From the NCBI GenBank assembly GCA_905221605.1, contig CAJNDS010001469.1, forward strand, positions 351,501-415,500: a DNA stretch of 64,000 bases. The letters are read 5' to 3'. Position numbers and translations under genes: made by a program. This DNA comes from Symbiodinium natans. Taxonomy: Eukaryota; Sar; Dinophyceae; Suessiales; Symbiodiniaceae. The notes beneath the pieces were generated by a model. The model saw only the letters and a program-made list of their open reading frames with translations, was not told the DNA's origin and searched no databases. Numbering within the stretch: position 1 is the stretch's first letter; the number at the start of each line of letters is the position of its first letter. Shown here one piece after another: positions 50,089-60,055 of this stretch.

Positions 50089-52730
50089 GTGCGCAGCAGC
50101 ACGTGCCCCTTTGACCCGTGTATCATTCCAAGGTCTCCGACGCAGCTTGGCCAAATTTTGTTTTTCATTGCGAACCAAGCCATGCTCTTCAGAACGAAGC
50201 GAACCCAGAGAGCCCAATACCCCTTAATTACGGAATATACCTTAAATCATAAGGGGATCCTTGAATTATGATCTAAGGGATATTCCTAATTTAAGGGGTA
50301 TTTTAGCTCTTTGGGAAATTTAATCACGAGGTTCTTCTGCACCAGGAAGTCCATCTTCGCTGGCTTGGTGCGCTCAGGTGTCATTCCAGGTCATCCGGGA
50401 CACGGCCAAGGAGTGCTTTGACGTTTCAGAGGACTTCATCATGAAATATCAGGCCAGGGCCCGAGGGTTTAGGGTTTTAGGGTTTTAGGGTTTAGGGTTT
50501 AGGGTTTAGGGTTTAGGGTTTAGGGTTTAGGGTTTAGGGTTTGGGGCTTAGGCTTTCGCACAGTATCTTCATCAGTGAACCCAGTCCCTAAGGATCCATT
50601 TACATGTTTCGTAGATACTTGGGCCCTTAAGCTACCAAATAGGAAGCCCACGTATATGCTTTTGAGGTACATGGCTCGTTACTTGGAGGTTCATGGTACT
50701 TAGATTAACTGTACTTATAACCCACTAAGAAGACCCTTAAGTGCCCTAACATGGTTATAATTGGGTTATATGTACCATGATCCTCCCAGTAGGGCATGCC
50801 CCGAAGTGAGTTTCGGGTACTGGCGCGTGTCCGGAGAAACTGGCCCAACTGCTGCCCATTCATCTACGAATGCCTAAGATTGTGTAAATGCAACTTCCTA
50901 TCTGCACCTGTGGTGTTACATGGATGCGGACTTGGCAGCAAACAGATACAAAGTGGAGTTGTAACACCCTGAAACAAGACCGCCCCAAATACCCCCTAAT
51001 TACCGAACATACCTTTTTTTCGGGATCCTGAATATGATTTGAGGAATATTGCTCTATTGAGGCGTATTGGGCTCTTTGGGTACCCTGAACCCTAAACCCT
51101 ACACCCGAAACCCTACACCCTAAACCCTACACCCTACACCCTATACACCCTAAACCCTCAACCCTACACCTCAAACCCTACACCCTAAACCCTACACCCT
51201 AACCCTAAACCCTAAACCCTAAACCCTAAACCCTAAACCCTAAACCCTAAACCCAATACACCCTAAACCAAGAACCATCGCTTTGCAACTCGGATGGCTT
51301 GAGGATGAGGAGGGCGACTGGCCTTGCTCTGAGTCTGCGCCGGGGTTTTTTCGGGCTTTAAGGGGTTTAGGATTTAGGGTTTAGGGTTTAGGGGAAGTGT
51401 GCCTCATAGTTTTTGGGTAGATGTATGCTAGTTTAAGGGACAAGGTTGCTCTAGGTAGAGTCGAAGGGTCTCTTTGTTAGAGCTCTTTCTCCTTCTTCAC
51501 CCCCCGGGGGCGGCATCTCTCAAGAAATTACCACTCCTGATTGCGTAGGACCCGAAGGAGGCCCGTATTCGCCATGTTAAGGGTTTAGGTTCCCTCATGT
51601 CCTTTTAGCCAAAAAGGGTACCCTTTTACTCCTAGGTTACTCTTGACATGGAGTAGCACTCGGTCATTTAGCTACGCGGCATGTTACAGAAAACACCAAA
51701 AGCCTAAACCCCAAAGCCTTGGACCCCTAAACCCAAAACCCTGAAAACCCTAAGGTGCACCCTAAACCCTAAACCCTAAACCCCAAACCCTAAACCCTTA
51801 AACCCCTAAGGTGCACCCTCACGCCGGCCACCCTCTCGGATGCGATGGACCTCGCTGCGGCCGCTTGATCAAAGAGTTGGTTTTATTTAGGGTTTAGGGT
51901 TTCGGGTTTAGGGTTAGGGTTTAGGGTTTAGGGTTTAGGGTTTAGGATTTAGGGTTTAGGGTTTAGGGTTTAGGGTTTAGGGTGTAGGGCAGCTTGGCGT
52001 TTTGGGCCCCCTGCGGGTTGTTCCGGAAATGGGGTTACCCCCCCCCCCCCCCCCCCCCCCTCACAAAAACCTGCAGTAACTAGGTCACCTCAAGTGTCCA
52101 GCCAGCCAGGGGTTTAGGGTTTAGGGTTTAGGGTTTAGGGTTTAGGGTTTAGGGTTTGGAGGAACGGTCTAGGACTTTGGGTGTTGCAGCCTGAAATGGG
52201 GAAATTCACCTATGGGTATTACACATTGGGGCACCTTTTTGGCGACTTCCTATAAATATTCAGGCTGATACTGTTTTTTGGGATATATTAAGGGTACCCC
52301 TATTTTGGGAAATACTTTTGGTGTATCTCAACCCTAAACCCTAAACGCTAAACCTAAAACCCTACCCTATGTGAAGGTCCGTGGGCGTCACGTTCGGTTA
52401 GGTTGGTGCGCTCAGGAACCCAGAAGCCCAGACCGTCAACCACCACAAATTTTCAATGATCTGTGTAAACCTTTTTTTCGTTACTGCAATCATCGAACCC
52501 TAAACCCTAAACCCTAGACCCTAAACCCTACACCCTAAACCCTAAACCCTAAACCCTAAACCCTAAACCCTAAACCCTATACCCTAAACCCTAAACCCTA
52601 AACCCTAAACCCTAAACCCTAAACCCTAAACCCTAAACCCTATCATCATGGCACTTAGCATCCCAGGCCCCGGGGGTTCTCCGTTTGGAGATCAATGGCG
52701 ACGGAGGAGTTCAGCCTGCCTTGCAGGGGT
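49978..52730 (+). CDS. PB1-domain protein, five exons
   Basis: Exons MMRFVLKLSLGGDVRRKRF...ERLALQ | VIRDTAKECFDVSEDFIMKYQ | DEEGDW | CTLTPATLSDAMDLAA | APGVLRLEINGDG join in frame into a complete PB1 domain. It has the basic cluster with Lys in the first strand (K..LGGDVRR) and the acidic OPCA loop (KYQDEEGDWCTL), so it can act as both type I and type II partner in PB1-PB1 assembly of signalling scaffolds. Donors are GT, GC, GC and GC; acceptors are all AG|G. The start ATG at 49978 is preceded by an AG, so an upstream exon is possible. What follows the PB1 domain is open; the acidic/Ser-rich island at 53452 may belong to it. Confidence 0.75.
50089..50389 (+). other. PB1 intron 1 containing family B element
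   Basis: GT-AG|G intron. A nearly perfect family B foldback fills 50203-50316. Confidence 0.65.
50203..50316. repeat. Family B foldback element, intact
   Basis: ACCCAGAGAGCCCAATACCC at left, GGTATTTTAGCTCTTTGGGA at right, centre GGGGATCC. Confidence 0.8.
50390..50452 (+). CDS. PB1 exon 2
   Basis: ATTCCAG|G acceptor, 21 codons VIRDTAKECFDV...IMKYQ, CAG|GC donor. Confidence 0.75.
50453..51303 (+). other. PB1 intron 2, repeats
   Basis: Contains a TTTAGGG array (50465-50542), family D (50592-50674), family A (50690-50791), family B (50983-51083) and CCCTAAA/CCCTACA arrays (51085-51262). Confidence 0.7.
50690..50791. repeat. Family A foldback element
   Basis: TACTTGGAGGTTCATGGTAC at left, TACCATGATCCTCCCAGTA at right. 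Confidence 0.75.
51304..51320 (+). CDS. PB1 microexon (DEEGDW)
   Basis: 17 nt. Acceptor CTTGAG|G, donor CTG|GC. Encodes the acidic core of the OPCA motif, the Trp being completed by the next exon. Confidence 0.6.
51750..51819. mobile_element. CCCTAAA insertion with 14-bp duplication at an exon edge
   Basis: CTAAGGTGCACCCT occurs at 51750-51763 and 51806-51819, with CCCTAAA units between. The right copy spans the acceptor and first bases of the next PB1 exon. Confidence 0.75.
51811..51859 (+). CDS. PB1 exon 4
   Basis: CTAAG|G acceptor, frame CTLTPATLSDAMDLAA, GCG|GC donor. Confidence 0.7.
51860..52666 (+). other. PB1 intron 4, repeats
   Basis: TTTAGGG arrays (51885-51988, 52110-52160), a C-run of about 24 (52037-52060), and a long CCCTAAA array (52496-52641). 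Confidence 0.7.
52667..52722 (+). CDS. PB1 exon 5
   Basis: ATCCCAG|G acceptor, frame APGVLRLEINGDGGVQPA(LQ). The last PB1 strand is GVLRLEI. Donor not fixed. Confidence 0.6.
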
Positions 52731-52738
52731 GTGCACAA

Positions 52739-52883
52739 CCCAAAGAGCCCAATACCCCTCCATGAAGGAATACACCTTAAATCAGAATGAGGATCTTGTA
52801 TAAGATACCTGAATTAAGGAGTATACCCCAGTCATAACAGCATTTCCTTTGGCTAACTTCAGATATTGGGATCCCTGGGTATA
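52739..52883. repeat. Family B foldback element, enlarged
   Basis: CCCAAAGAGCCCAATACCCC at left; right arm GATATTGGGATCCCTGGGTA diverged. Confidence 0.55.
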
Positions 52884-52959
52884 GAGCCCGGTGTGTGTGC
52901 GTGTGCGTATGTCCCATAACCACCTCGAGGTCGTGCGACGTCCGTTCAGGATCCTGAGA

Positions 52960-53015
52960 TCTTTCAAGCTCTCAAGGGTTTAGGATTTCGGGTTTAGGGT
53001 TCTTTCAAGCTCTCA
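52960..53015. mobile_element. TTTAGGG insertion with exact 15-bp duplication
   Basis: TCTTTCAAGCTCTCA occurs at 52960-52974 and 53001-53015. The 26 bp between are AGGGTTTAGGATTTCGGG plus TTTAGGGT. Confidence 0.85.
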
Positions 53016-53080
53016 GTATCTTTTAACGATCTCACACGTTTAGCAATATGTTTTCCCTTCTTGGGGTTGAAGAGGACTAC

Positions 53081-53179
53081 TTGGGATGTTCCCCCCTTAT
53101 ACCAACAGTCCTTAATAGGGATTATAGTACCCTCTACAGTCTCTCTTCAGGACTGTCAGTCTAAGGGGGAACATCCCAA
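53081..53179. repeat. Family C foldback element
   Basis: TTGGGATGTTCCCCCCTTAT at left, AGGGGGAACATCCCAA at right; flanks AGGACTAC/AGGACCCT share only five bases. Confidence 0.75.
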
Positions 53180-53451
53180 AGGACCCTAAACCCTGTAAAC
53201 CCTATAAACCCTAAATTCGAAGCCCGAAGCCCTAAACCCTACAACAGTAAGCCCTCAACCCTAAACCCACACATCGACAAGCGCACCAACTCAAGCCTAA
53301 ACCCTAAACCCTCCGAAGCCCTTCGTAGCCCAGTGAGACCCCTTCCCTTTTCTTGGTTCAAGGTTCTCTTATAACATGACCAACCAAAACAAGGTTACCC
53401 TTATCATAGCATGGTTAAACCCTAAACCCTAAACCCTAAACCCTAAACCTC

Positions 53452-53553
53452 CGGGTACCAAGTACGACAGGATCAGCCCCTGCCACGCCGCGCAGTGAGA
53501 CGTCACTGGGTTCCTGGGAGGCCGTCGACTTCGAGGCGATATTGAGGGCGATT
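53452..53553 (+). CDS. Exon-like island, unknown protein
   Basis: Frame RVPSTTGSAPATPRSETSLG, then SWEAVDFEAILRAIS. Strong coding-like composition. May continue the PB1 gene. Confidence 0.45.
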
Positions 53554-53559
53554 TCGGGA

Positions 53560-54371
53560 GGTTTTCGGTATTTTAAGGAGGGTTTGGGGGTTTGGGATTT
53601 AGGGTTTAGGGTTTAGGGTCTCGGGATTTTAGGCGGTTTTAGGGTTTAGGGTTTGGGGTTTTTGAGGAGGTTTAGAGTTCAGTGTTTTCAGCACCCTGAC
53701 CCTACATCCTATCCCTGAGCAGAACAAGCTTAGAGGGGCTAAGCACAAGAAGACTCTGAAGTTCTCCAGTCTTAATCCGTACACCCTCAAGGAGGTCCGA
53801 GACCTGTGGGTGCAGGGCTCATGTTGCCATTTAGTTGTATTCCAGTCGCATAACATACTAAGCCACTGCATTGTAGTCTGAGACTGTGCTATGCATGTAT
53901 AAATATACAAATAAATATGTATACATGTATAAATATAATATAACAAACAAATATTTATGTGTATGTATATGATATATATGTACATATATATATATAATTT
54001 TGTTAATGTATAGAGTACCGTCTAGTCAGTTCCATCTTCGCGCCCTGGTTGTACAGGTGTTCTGCCTTGTGCTGGAGTTTGGCTCCTTGAAACCTTAACC
54101 CCCCTTAGGGTTTAGGGTTTAAGGTTTAGGGTTTAGGGTTTAGCAGGTAACTCAGGGCTGTAGGCCCTGATCCCCACATTTGGAAGACTGTCGGCTGGCA
54201 GTACTGCACGCCGAGCATCACACCCTGCAGAAAGCACCAAACCTTTTTTTACCAAGCATCCCACAGCCTGCCAAAAGCTCGGCTAGGCCTCCCCCTAAAC
54301 CCTAAACCCTAAACCCTCAACCCTCAACCCTCAACCCTCAACCCTAAACCGCAGCTGAGCTTCTGCCACAG
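53560..54371. other. Spacer
   Basis: TTTAGGG arrays (53595-53670, 54110-54145), a TA-rich tract (53880-54000), and CCCTCAA/CCCTAAA units (54296-54348). No gene recognised. Confidence 0.5.
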
Positions 54372-54418
54372 GATGAGGATGAAGACATTCAGATGGCCGG
54401 GGGGGCGTCAGAGCATAG
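54372..54418 (+). CDS. Exon-like island, acidic
   Basis: GCCACAG|G acceptor and CATAG|GTGTGT donor around frame DEDEDIQMAGGASEH. Confidence 0.5.
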
Positions 54419-54463
54419 GTGTGTTTTTGGGGCCTTTGTTGGATGGAGGCAACCTTTGGTGGT

Positions 54464-54608
54464 GCTTGGAGGTTCATGGTACGTACCAACCCAATTGTAA
54501 CTGTACTTACAACCCAATTACTACAACCACGCTGGGGTACTTAAGGGGCTTATAAGTGGGTTATAAGTACGGTTGAAACTGGGTTATAAGTACCATGAAC
54601 CTCCAAGT
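54464..54608. repeat. Family A foldback element
   Basis: GCTTGGAGGTTCATGGTACG at left, GTACCATGAACCTCCAAGTG at right. Confidence 0.8.
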
Positions 54609-54952
54609 GGAGGTTGCAGTGTGCTCAGTGGGATAGATTGTACCAAGGTTTCATATGGGGTATATACAATCCTACCATACTTGAAAGGTTACCTTTTTTG
54701 GGCCAGCTAGGTACATATTTGCTTGACCAGCAGGGCATGATAGGCATGCCGGTAGCAGCAGCTTGCCGTGATCTCGAAGGCATATACTCAGAAGCCTTTT
54801 GTGATGGAGCCTTGCAAGTTACCATGATTAGTCCTTTTACGAAATATATACCCCAAATGCTCATTCTAACGAAGTAGGCCCCTAAACCCTAAACCTGAAA
54901 CCCTGTATACTAGAGTCATAGTGTTTCTTCCCACGGGCTAACCATGTTTCAG

Positions 54953-55021
54953 GTCGAGAAGGACGAAGACATGCCTTTTCAAGGACAGCCGGCGCTCGAG
55001 TTTTTAGTCGATGGGCTATAA
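54953..55021 (+). CDS. Candidate terminal exon
   Basis: GTTTCAG|G acceptor, frame VEKDEDMPFQGQPALEFLVD, GL, then TAA. Acidic, coding-like. Confidence 0.5.
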   Translation, partial: VEKDEDMPFQGQPALEFLVDGL

Positions 55022-55175
55022 GGCTTGCCCCTTCCTCGATGACCATAGCCAACTCCCCTAAACCCTAAACCCTAAACTCTAATCCCATCTAACCACCAAA
55101 CCCATCTAAACCCCAAACCCTAAACCCCAAACCCTAAACCCCAAACCCTAAACCCCAAACCCTAAACCCCAAAGA

Positions 55176-55229
55176 GAGCCAGAGGAGAAGCTCTGGAGAT
55201 GACGCCCGCGGAGTCCTTGCAAGGCCAAG
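55176..55229 (+). CDS. Exon-like island
   Basis: Frame ARGEALEMTPAESLQGQ ends at a consensus CCAAG|GTGAGA donor. It begins at the end of a CCCCAAA array. Confidence 0.45.
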
Positions 55230-55272
55230 GTGAGATCCCGCTCGCCGGCCACGTGCAGCAGGCAGTTTTTTT

Positions 55273-55554
55273 GCTTGGAGGTTCATGGTACTACAGGGTT
55301 TAGGGTTTAGGGTTTAGGGTTTAGGGTTTAGGGTTTAGGTTTATGGTACTTCTTAACCAAATTATAACTAAGCCCTATATATATATATATACCCTTCTAA
55401 GTGATTTTGTAGGGCCCTCATTCCCTACTAAGAACCAGTCAGTTACAAAAACGCAATGTTCAGCCCCCAAAAGTGCTCTGACATGGTTTTTAAATTGTAA
55501 TTGGGGTAGAAGTACAGTTATCATTGGGATTTCAAGTTCCATGAACCTCCAAGT
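55273..55554. mobile_element. Family A element with TTTAGGG insertion and 14-bp duplication
   Basis: The left end sequence AGGTTCATGGTACT (55279-55292) is repeated at 55337-55350 with one change, around about six TTTAGGG units. The middle also holds a family E fragment near 55405-55440 and a TA tract. The right end is CATGAACCTCCAAGT. Confidence 0.8.
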
Positions 55555-55639
55555 GGACCATTTCTCAGTCGAAGCCAGTGGTGAAGCAGGATGTCCTGTG
55601 CATGGGGCTGTGTTGTGAAGCAGTGTATGGCATATGGTT

Positions 55640-55830
55640 TGGGTTGTTTTGGGTTTTGGGTTTAGGGTTTAGGGTTTAGGGTTTAGGGTTTACGGTTTAG
55701 GGTGTAGGGTGTAGGGTTTAGGTTTTTGGGTTTAGGGTTTAGGGTTTAGGGTTTAGGTTTAGGGTATAGGGGTTTGGCGGTTTAGGGGCTTAGGGGTTTA
55801 GGGGTTTAGGTTTTAGGGTTGTGCTTTAAT
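55640..55830. repeat. TTTAGGG array, degenerate
   Basis: About 20 units with TGTAGGG and TTTAGGGG variants. Confidence 0.9.
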
Positions 55831-56024
55831 GGCTTTGAGTTCAGAAACATCTGCATTGCGTGGCAGCAAAGTGTGTCGCACGAGCATGAATTGTGCATGT
55901 ATGCATCTCGTCCTCGTGCACCGTTTCATGTATCTGTCCGTTTTGAGCTGCATGGATGGTGATTCTCTTCACTGGTGGTGCATGTATACCGTATTCCACT
56001 TTGGACATATATTTGCATCTACTG

Positions 56025-56123
56025 GCTGGTTCTAAGTAGGGAATGAGGGAATGCTGGTACCCTATATAATCCATCAAAGGGTATATGTAGGGCCCTAATG
56101 CCCTCATTCTCCTAAGAACCAGG
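56025..56123. repeat. Family E foldback element
   Basis: GGCTGGTTCTAAGTAGGGAATG at left, CATTCTCCTAAGAACCAGG at right; an exon-like island begins 15 bases later. Confidence 0.7.
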
Positions 56124-56137
56124 GGGTCTACGTGCAG

Positions 56138-56237
56138 GCCGACTTCTCACCCAGCATAGATGGCAGCGTTATGGAGATGACCATGCTTCCAGCAGAAGGC
56201 CTCGACTCGGTGTCTGAGAACTTCGTGGCTGAATTGG
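56138..56237 (+). CDS. Exon-like island, unknown protein
   Basis: CGTGCAG|G acceptor, 33 codons ADFSPSIDGSVMEMTMLPAE and onward to about VAELG. Clear protein-like composition. Donor not fixed. Confidence 0.5.
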
Positions 56238-56645
56238 GGCCAAATGAACCCCAAAAGGGTTTATGGTTCATATCTATGGTTCATATACCTTAATAGGGAT
56301 TATAGTGGCATAGGGTATCTGACCCCAATTTTAGGGTTCACGCGGTCCCCAAGCGTCTTTAACCATTTGGGGTATATAGAAATCCTACCAATACTGAAAG
56401 GTTAACCTTTGTTGGGCCAGGGTACTCAGCAACTAGGAGCAGGTTTTGTTTCTCAGCCCCAGTTCCCCTTGAGCAATCAGGTGCCATGGTAGGGGTTGTT
56501 TCGGGTTTTGCGTTTAGGGTCCCTTCTGGAGTCTAGAGAAGGAAGGCGCAAATTCTCAAGCCCCATGTGCATGGGCCCGTCTGCGAGAGATGCGCCGCTT
56601 TCCTGTCAATGGGCCCCAAGCGCCCAATCTCATAAAACCCTGCGA

Positions 56646-56745
56646 GGTCCATGTTCCCATATGGTATATACTTGGGCCGTGAAGCTACTACAGAGGAACC
56701 CCCTTTGAGGCCCAAGTACATACCATATGGGTACATGGACCCTTT
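56646..56745. repeat. Family D foldback element, intact
   Basis: GGTCCATGTTCCCATATGG at left, CCATATGGGTACATGGACC at right. Confidence 0.8.
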
Positions 56746-56774
56746 AAGAAACAGCCTCTCTTCCCTGTGCCAGG

Positions 56775-56876
56775 GTACTTGTGACCCCAACTACAAGTCT
56801 ACTTATGCCCTGACTTAGGGGGCTTATAATAGGTAGAGTCCTACTTGGGGTCATAAGTACCCTGAACCTCCAAGCA
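56775..56876. repeat. Family A element whose right end forms a splice acceptor
   Basis: The right end CCTCCAAGCAG joins directly to an exon-like frame at 56878, so the element's terminal bases appear to supply the acceptor AG. Confidence 0.65.
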
Positions 56877-56877
56877 G

Positions 56878-56940
56878 GAGCTCTTCCAGAGATCGAGGGC
56901 GTCGTAGCTGATGAGGAGGCGCAGAGTGGACCATGGTTTA
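56878..56940 (+). CDS. Exon-like island, acidic
   Basis: Frame ALPEIEGVVADEEAQSGPW, between a family A element and a TTTAGGG array. Confidence 0.45.
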
Positions 56941-57033
56941 GGGTTCAATTAGGGTTTAGGGTTTAGGGTTCAGGGTTTAGGGTTTAGGGTTTAAGGTTTA
57001 AGGTTTAAGGTTTATGGTTTAGGGGGTTTCCAG

Positions 57034-57130
57034 GCTTTCGGGCGAGTTGGCGTTGAAGAAGATTGGAGAGCGGCCTCTGCAGCACTTGAACCAACCGGCC
57101 ATGACAGAGCGCACGGCTCCGAAAGCGTGA
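57034..57130 (+). CDS. Candidate terminal exon
   Basis: TTTCCAG|G acceptor, frame LSGELALKKIGERPLQHLNQ, then PAMTERTAPKA and TGA. Good coding composition; family unknown. Confidence 0.5.
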
Positions 57131-57331
57131 TGTGAATTCAGGGTTTAGGGTTTTGGGTTTAGGGTTTATATAGGGTTTAGGGTTTAGGGGTGGGAGTAGC
57201 GTGAATGCGCGGAGGAGCCGGCACAGTCGCCAGCTGCTTCTGAGGCAATCCCTATGGGAGGGTGGGTTTAGGAGATGTGTTGGAGTTACATTTTTCGCAC
57301 GATTCGCACGATGCATAGTTGCGAGTTCCAG

Positions 57332-57433
57332 ATCGAGGGGCTTGAATGCGTCGACATCTTACGAGCTTTACGTGCCGAGGCATTTGTGGCATCGAAACTC
57401 TCCACAAGCCTGTACTACCTCCCTCCCGCTGGT
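57332..57433 (+). CDS. Exon-like island, unknown protein
   Basis: Frame IEGLECVDILRALRAEAFVA, then SKLSTSLYYLPPAGL up to a possible GT donor. Acceptor TTCCAG|A. Confidence 0.45.
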
Positions 57434-57768
57434 CTTGTTGGTAAATGGGACTTGACGAAAATAAGGGACCTAAACCCTAAACCCTAAACCCTAAACCCTA
57501 AACCCTAAACCCTAAACCCTAAACCCTGAGCCCTACCTCCACTCCCAGCCCAGCTGCATTTTGGGCTTCCGTTTTTTTGTTTTAGCAAAAGAGGTTTAGG
57601 GTTTCGGGTGTAGGGTTTGCCCCTGCTCCAGTTTACGGCACCTCAGGGGAGCCCGGGTTCATTTAGGGTTTAGGGTTTAGGGTTTAGGGTTTAGGGTTTA
57701 GGGTTTAGGGTTTAGGGGCAAAAAGGGAGTTCAGGGCACTTGGCTCCTGTATCGAGCCGATGCCCCAG

Positions 57769-58695
57769 GCCAAGGACGCCGCTGAGGAGCCCAAGGAAGC
57801 CGAGCTCAGCACTGACGAGAAGGCGGGGGGTTTAGGGTTCAGGGGTTTAGGGTTTAGGGTTTAGGGTTTAGGATTTAGGGTTTAGGGTTTAGGGGTTTAG
57901 GGTTTAGGGTTTAGGGGTTTAGGGGTTTAGGGTTTAGGGTTCAGGGGTTTAGGGTTCAGGGGTTTAGGGTTTAGGGTTTAGGGTTTAGGGATTATTCTGT
58001 TTTATTGTCTTTGCTTCTTTTCCGGAGCGGGGGGGGGGGGGGGGGGGGGGGGGGGGTGGGCGGCGCCCAGGATGTGAGGCCCAGGGCGAAGAGCAGAAGC
58101 CCGGAGAACCGTTTAATTTGAATTTAAGTGGCCCTGGCGCTTCCCGGGTTTAGGGTTTAGGGTTTGGGGTTTAGGGTTTAAATTTAGGGTTTGGGTTTTG
58201 GGGGTTCAGGGTTCAAGAGTTGAGGGGTTCAGTTCTTTGGGGTTTCAGGTTGCTAGAAGTCCATTCCTCAAAAGGTTGCTCGGACTAGGACGTCAAGAAT
58301 ACAAGTTGACTTTTCTCCAGCATTCGACCCTTGCACCCAGAGCTGTACGTCAGGCTTTTATGCTTCAACGTTCTTGGTAGCCCTAAACCCTACACCCTAA
58401 ACCCTAAACTCTATACCCTATACCCTATACCCTATACCCTATACCCTTTTCCCTTCGCTTTTGTTCAACGTTCCCTAAAAAAGTAGCCATCCCCAAAAGC
58501 GGTGCCCTTATCATAAGATGGTTATTGCCCTAAACCCTAAACACCCCAAACCCCAAACCCCAAACCCTAAACCCTAAACCCTGAACCCTGAACCCTAAAC
58601 CCTAAACCCCCCCCCCCCCCCCCCCGTGCCTGTCGCAGATTGAGATCGTCCTGGCGGCTTTTGACTCGAACCAAGACGGCCATTTGAACTACGAG
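57769..58695 (+). CDS. EF-hand protein, two exons
   Basis: Exon 57769-57822 (CCCAG|G acceptor, AAG|GC donor) encodes AKDAAEEPKEAELSTDEK. Exon 58639-58695 (CGCAG|A acceptor after a C-run, GAG|GT donor) encodes IEIVLAAFDSNQDGHLNYE. Joined in phase 0 they give the entering helix and the calcium loop D-S-N-Q-D-G-H-L-N-Y-E of an EF-hand; the invariant Glu at loop position 12 would be the first residue of the next exon, which was not found. Calcium binding is expected. The intron is almost entirely TTTAGGG array and G/C runs. Confidence 0.65.
57831..57992. repeat. TTTAGGG array in EF-hand intron
   Basis: About 20 units, with GGGTTCA and an extra G in several. A G-run of about 29 follows at 58028-58056. 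Confidence 0.95.
58388..58446. repeat. CCCTATA variant array
   Basis: CCCTAAA units pass into about six CCCTATA units. Confidence 0.9.
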
Positions 58696-59001
58696 GTTTC
58701 TTGGATTCACTGTTGCGGTGTGGGCATTCGAGGCGCCTTAGGGGCGATCATGATAGCTGCCCTTAAAAGGAGGGACCCCTAGAAGGGACCCTTAATCTTA
58801 TTCCCCTTTTCAACCCCTTTTTTGTATATGTGCATTAACTATAGTATAGAGTCCCGATATACCTAAGGAGCCCCCAATAACCCCTAAATGACCCCTAAGG
58901 TCCCTTATAAGGGTCCCTCCTTTAGTCCCTTGAATTCCATGCAGCACCTCGTTGCTTGAAAGCCACCTCCCTGTCAACCATCCCGCCTGTTTGAAGCCGG
59001 G

Positions 59002-59119
59002 ACCCAAGAGAGCCCAATGTCCCTTAATGAAGTATGGAATATACCTTAAAATATAAAGGATCCTTAGTATGACTTAAGTAAATCTTGCTTAACTAAGGGG
59101 TGTTGGGCTCTTTGAGTAC
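59002..59119. repeat. Family B foldback element
   Basis: ACCCAAGAGAGCCCAATGTC at left, GGTGTTGGGCTCTTTGAGTA at right. Confidence 0.8.
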
Positions 59120-59189
59120 TTCCTACAATGCGGAACTCCTTCATACCTCCAAATCTACAATGCACTCCCTCTTGAAACGTATCCCCCCA

Positions 59190-59348
59190 CCCCCTATCTC
59201 CCCGAGAAAGTGCCTTATTTTCGTGTGGAAACTTCCGAGGAGTCGAACGAACTTCAGAAGTTCGCATCCGGTGAACTGCTAGATCCGACGGTTTACAAGG
59301 CCAGCCGTGTAGAGATGAACCCCTCAAAACTACCTAAACCTCGAATTG
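59190..59348 (+). CDS. Exon-like island, unknown protein
   Basis: Frame EKVPYFRVETSEESNELQKF, ASGELLDPTVYKASRVEMNP and onward to KPRIV. Coding-like; splice edges not fixed. Confidence 0.4.
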
Positions 59349-59765
59349 TAGTGACTTTTCTTGGGATGCCTAGTGTTATGAACCCTAACCCCTAAACCCT
59401 AAACCGAAAAAACACAAACACAATCAACTACAGTTTGGCGACGTTCTTCCAGTTCTATCGGGCGGCGTCTCGATGGCTTGTCAAGGGCCTGTAGTAGGGT
59501 TGGGATATGGTTTGGGGCATCCTATAGGTTACTTCATGTTTTCCCGGAGACTCGAATGTCAGGCTGTTCTGATGGTTGTGTATTATTTTAGGTAATGTTG
59601 CAAAAAAAAACGTCCAGATAGCATTTCTTAGTGCTCAGGCAATTAGATCTGCACGACTTGGTAGCGCGAGCGTAGGTGTCTTGTTACTAAGTTGCTATTC
59701 CGATTGCTCGTGCTTGTCATTCTTCTTGAAACTTTCTTATCATTTCTATCATGCTTGCTGCTAAA

Positions 59766-60028
59766 CCCCAAGCCATAAACCCTAAACCCTAAACCCTAAA
59801 CCCTAAACCCCAAACCCCAAACCCTAAACCCTAAACCCTAAACCCTAAACCCTAAACCCTAACCCTAAACCCTAAACCCTAACCCCAAACCCCAAACCCT
59901 AAACCCAAACCCTAACCCTAAACCCTAAACCCTAAACCCTAAACCCTAAACCCTAAACCCTAAACCCCAAACCCCAAACCCTAAACCCTAAACCCTAAAC
60001 CCTAAACCCTCACCCTAAACCCTAATTA
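59766..60028. repeat. Long CCCTAAA array
   Basis: About 36 units with CCCCAAA and hexamer variants; the longest array in the window. Confidence 0.95.
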
Positions 60029-60055
60029 AATCCCAAGCACGTTCTTTCCGGGCAG

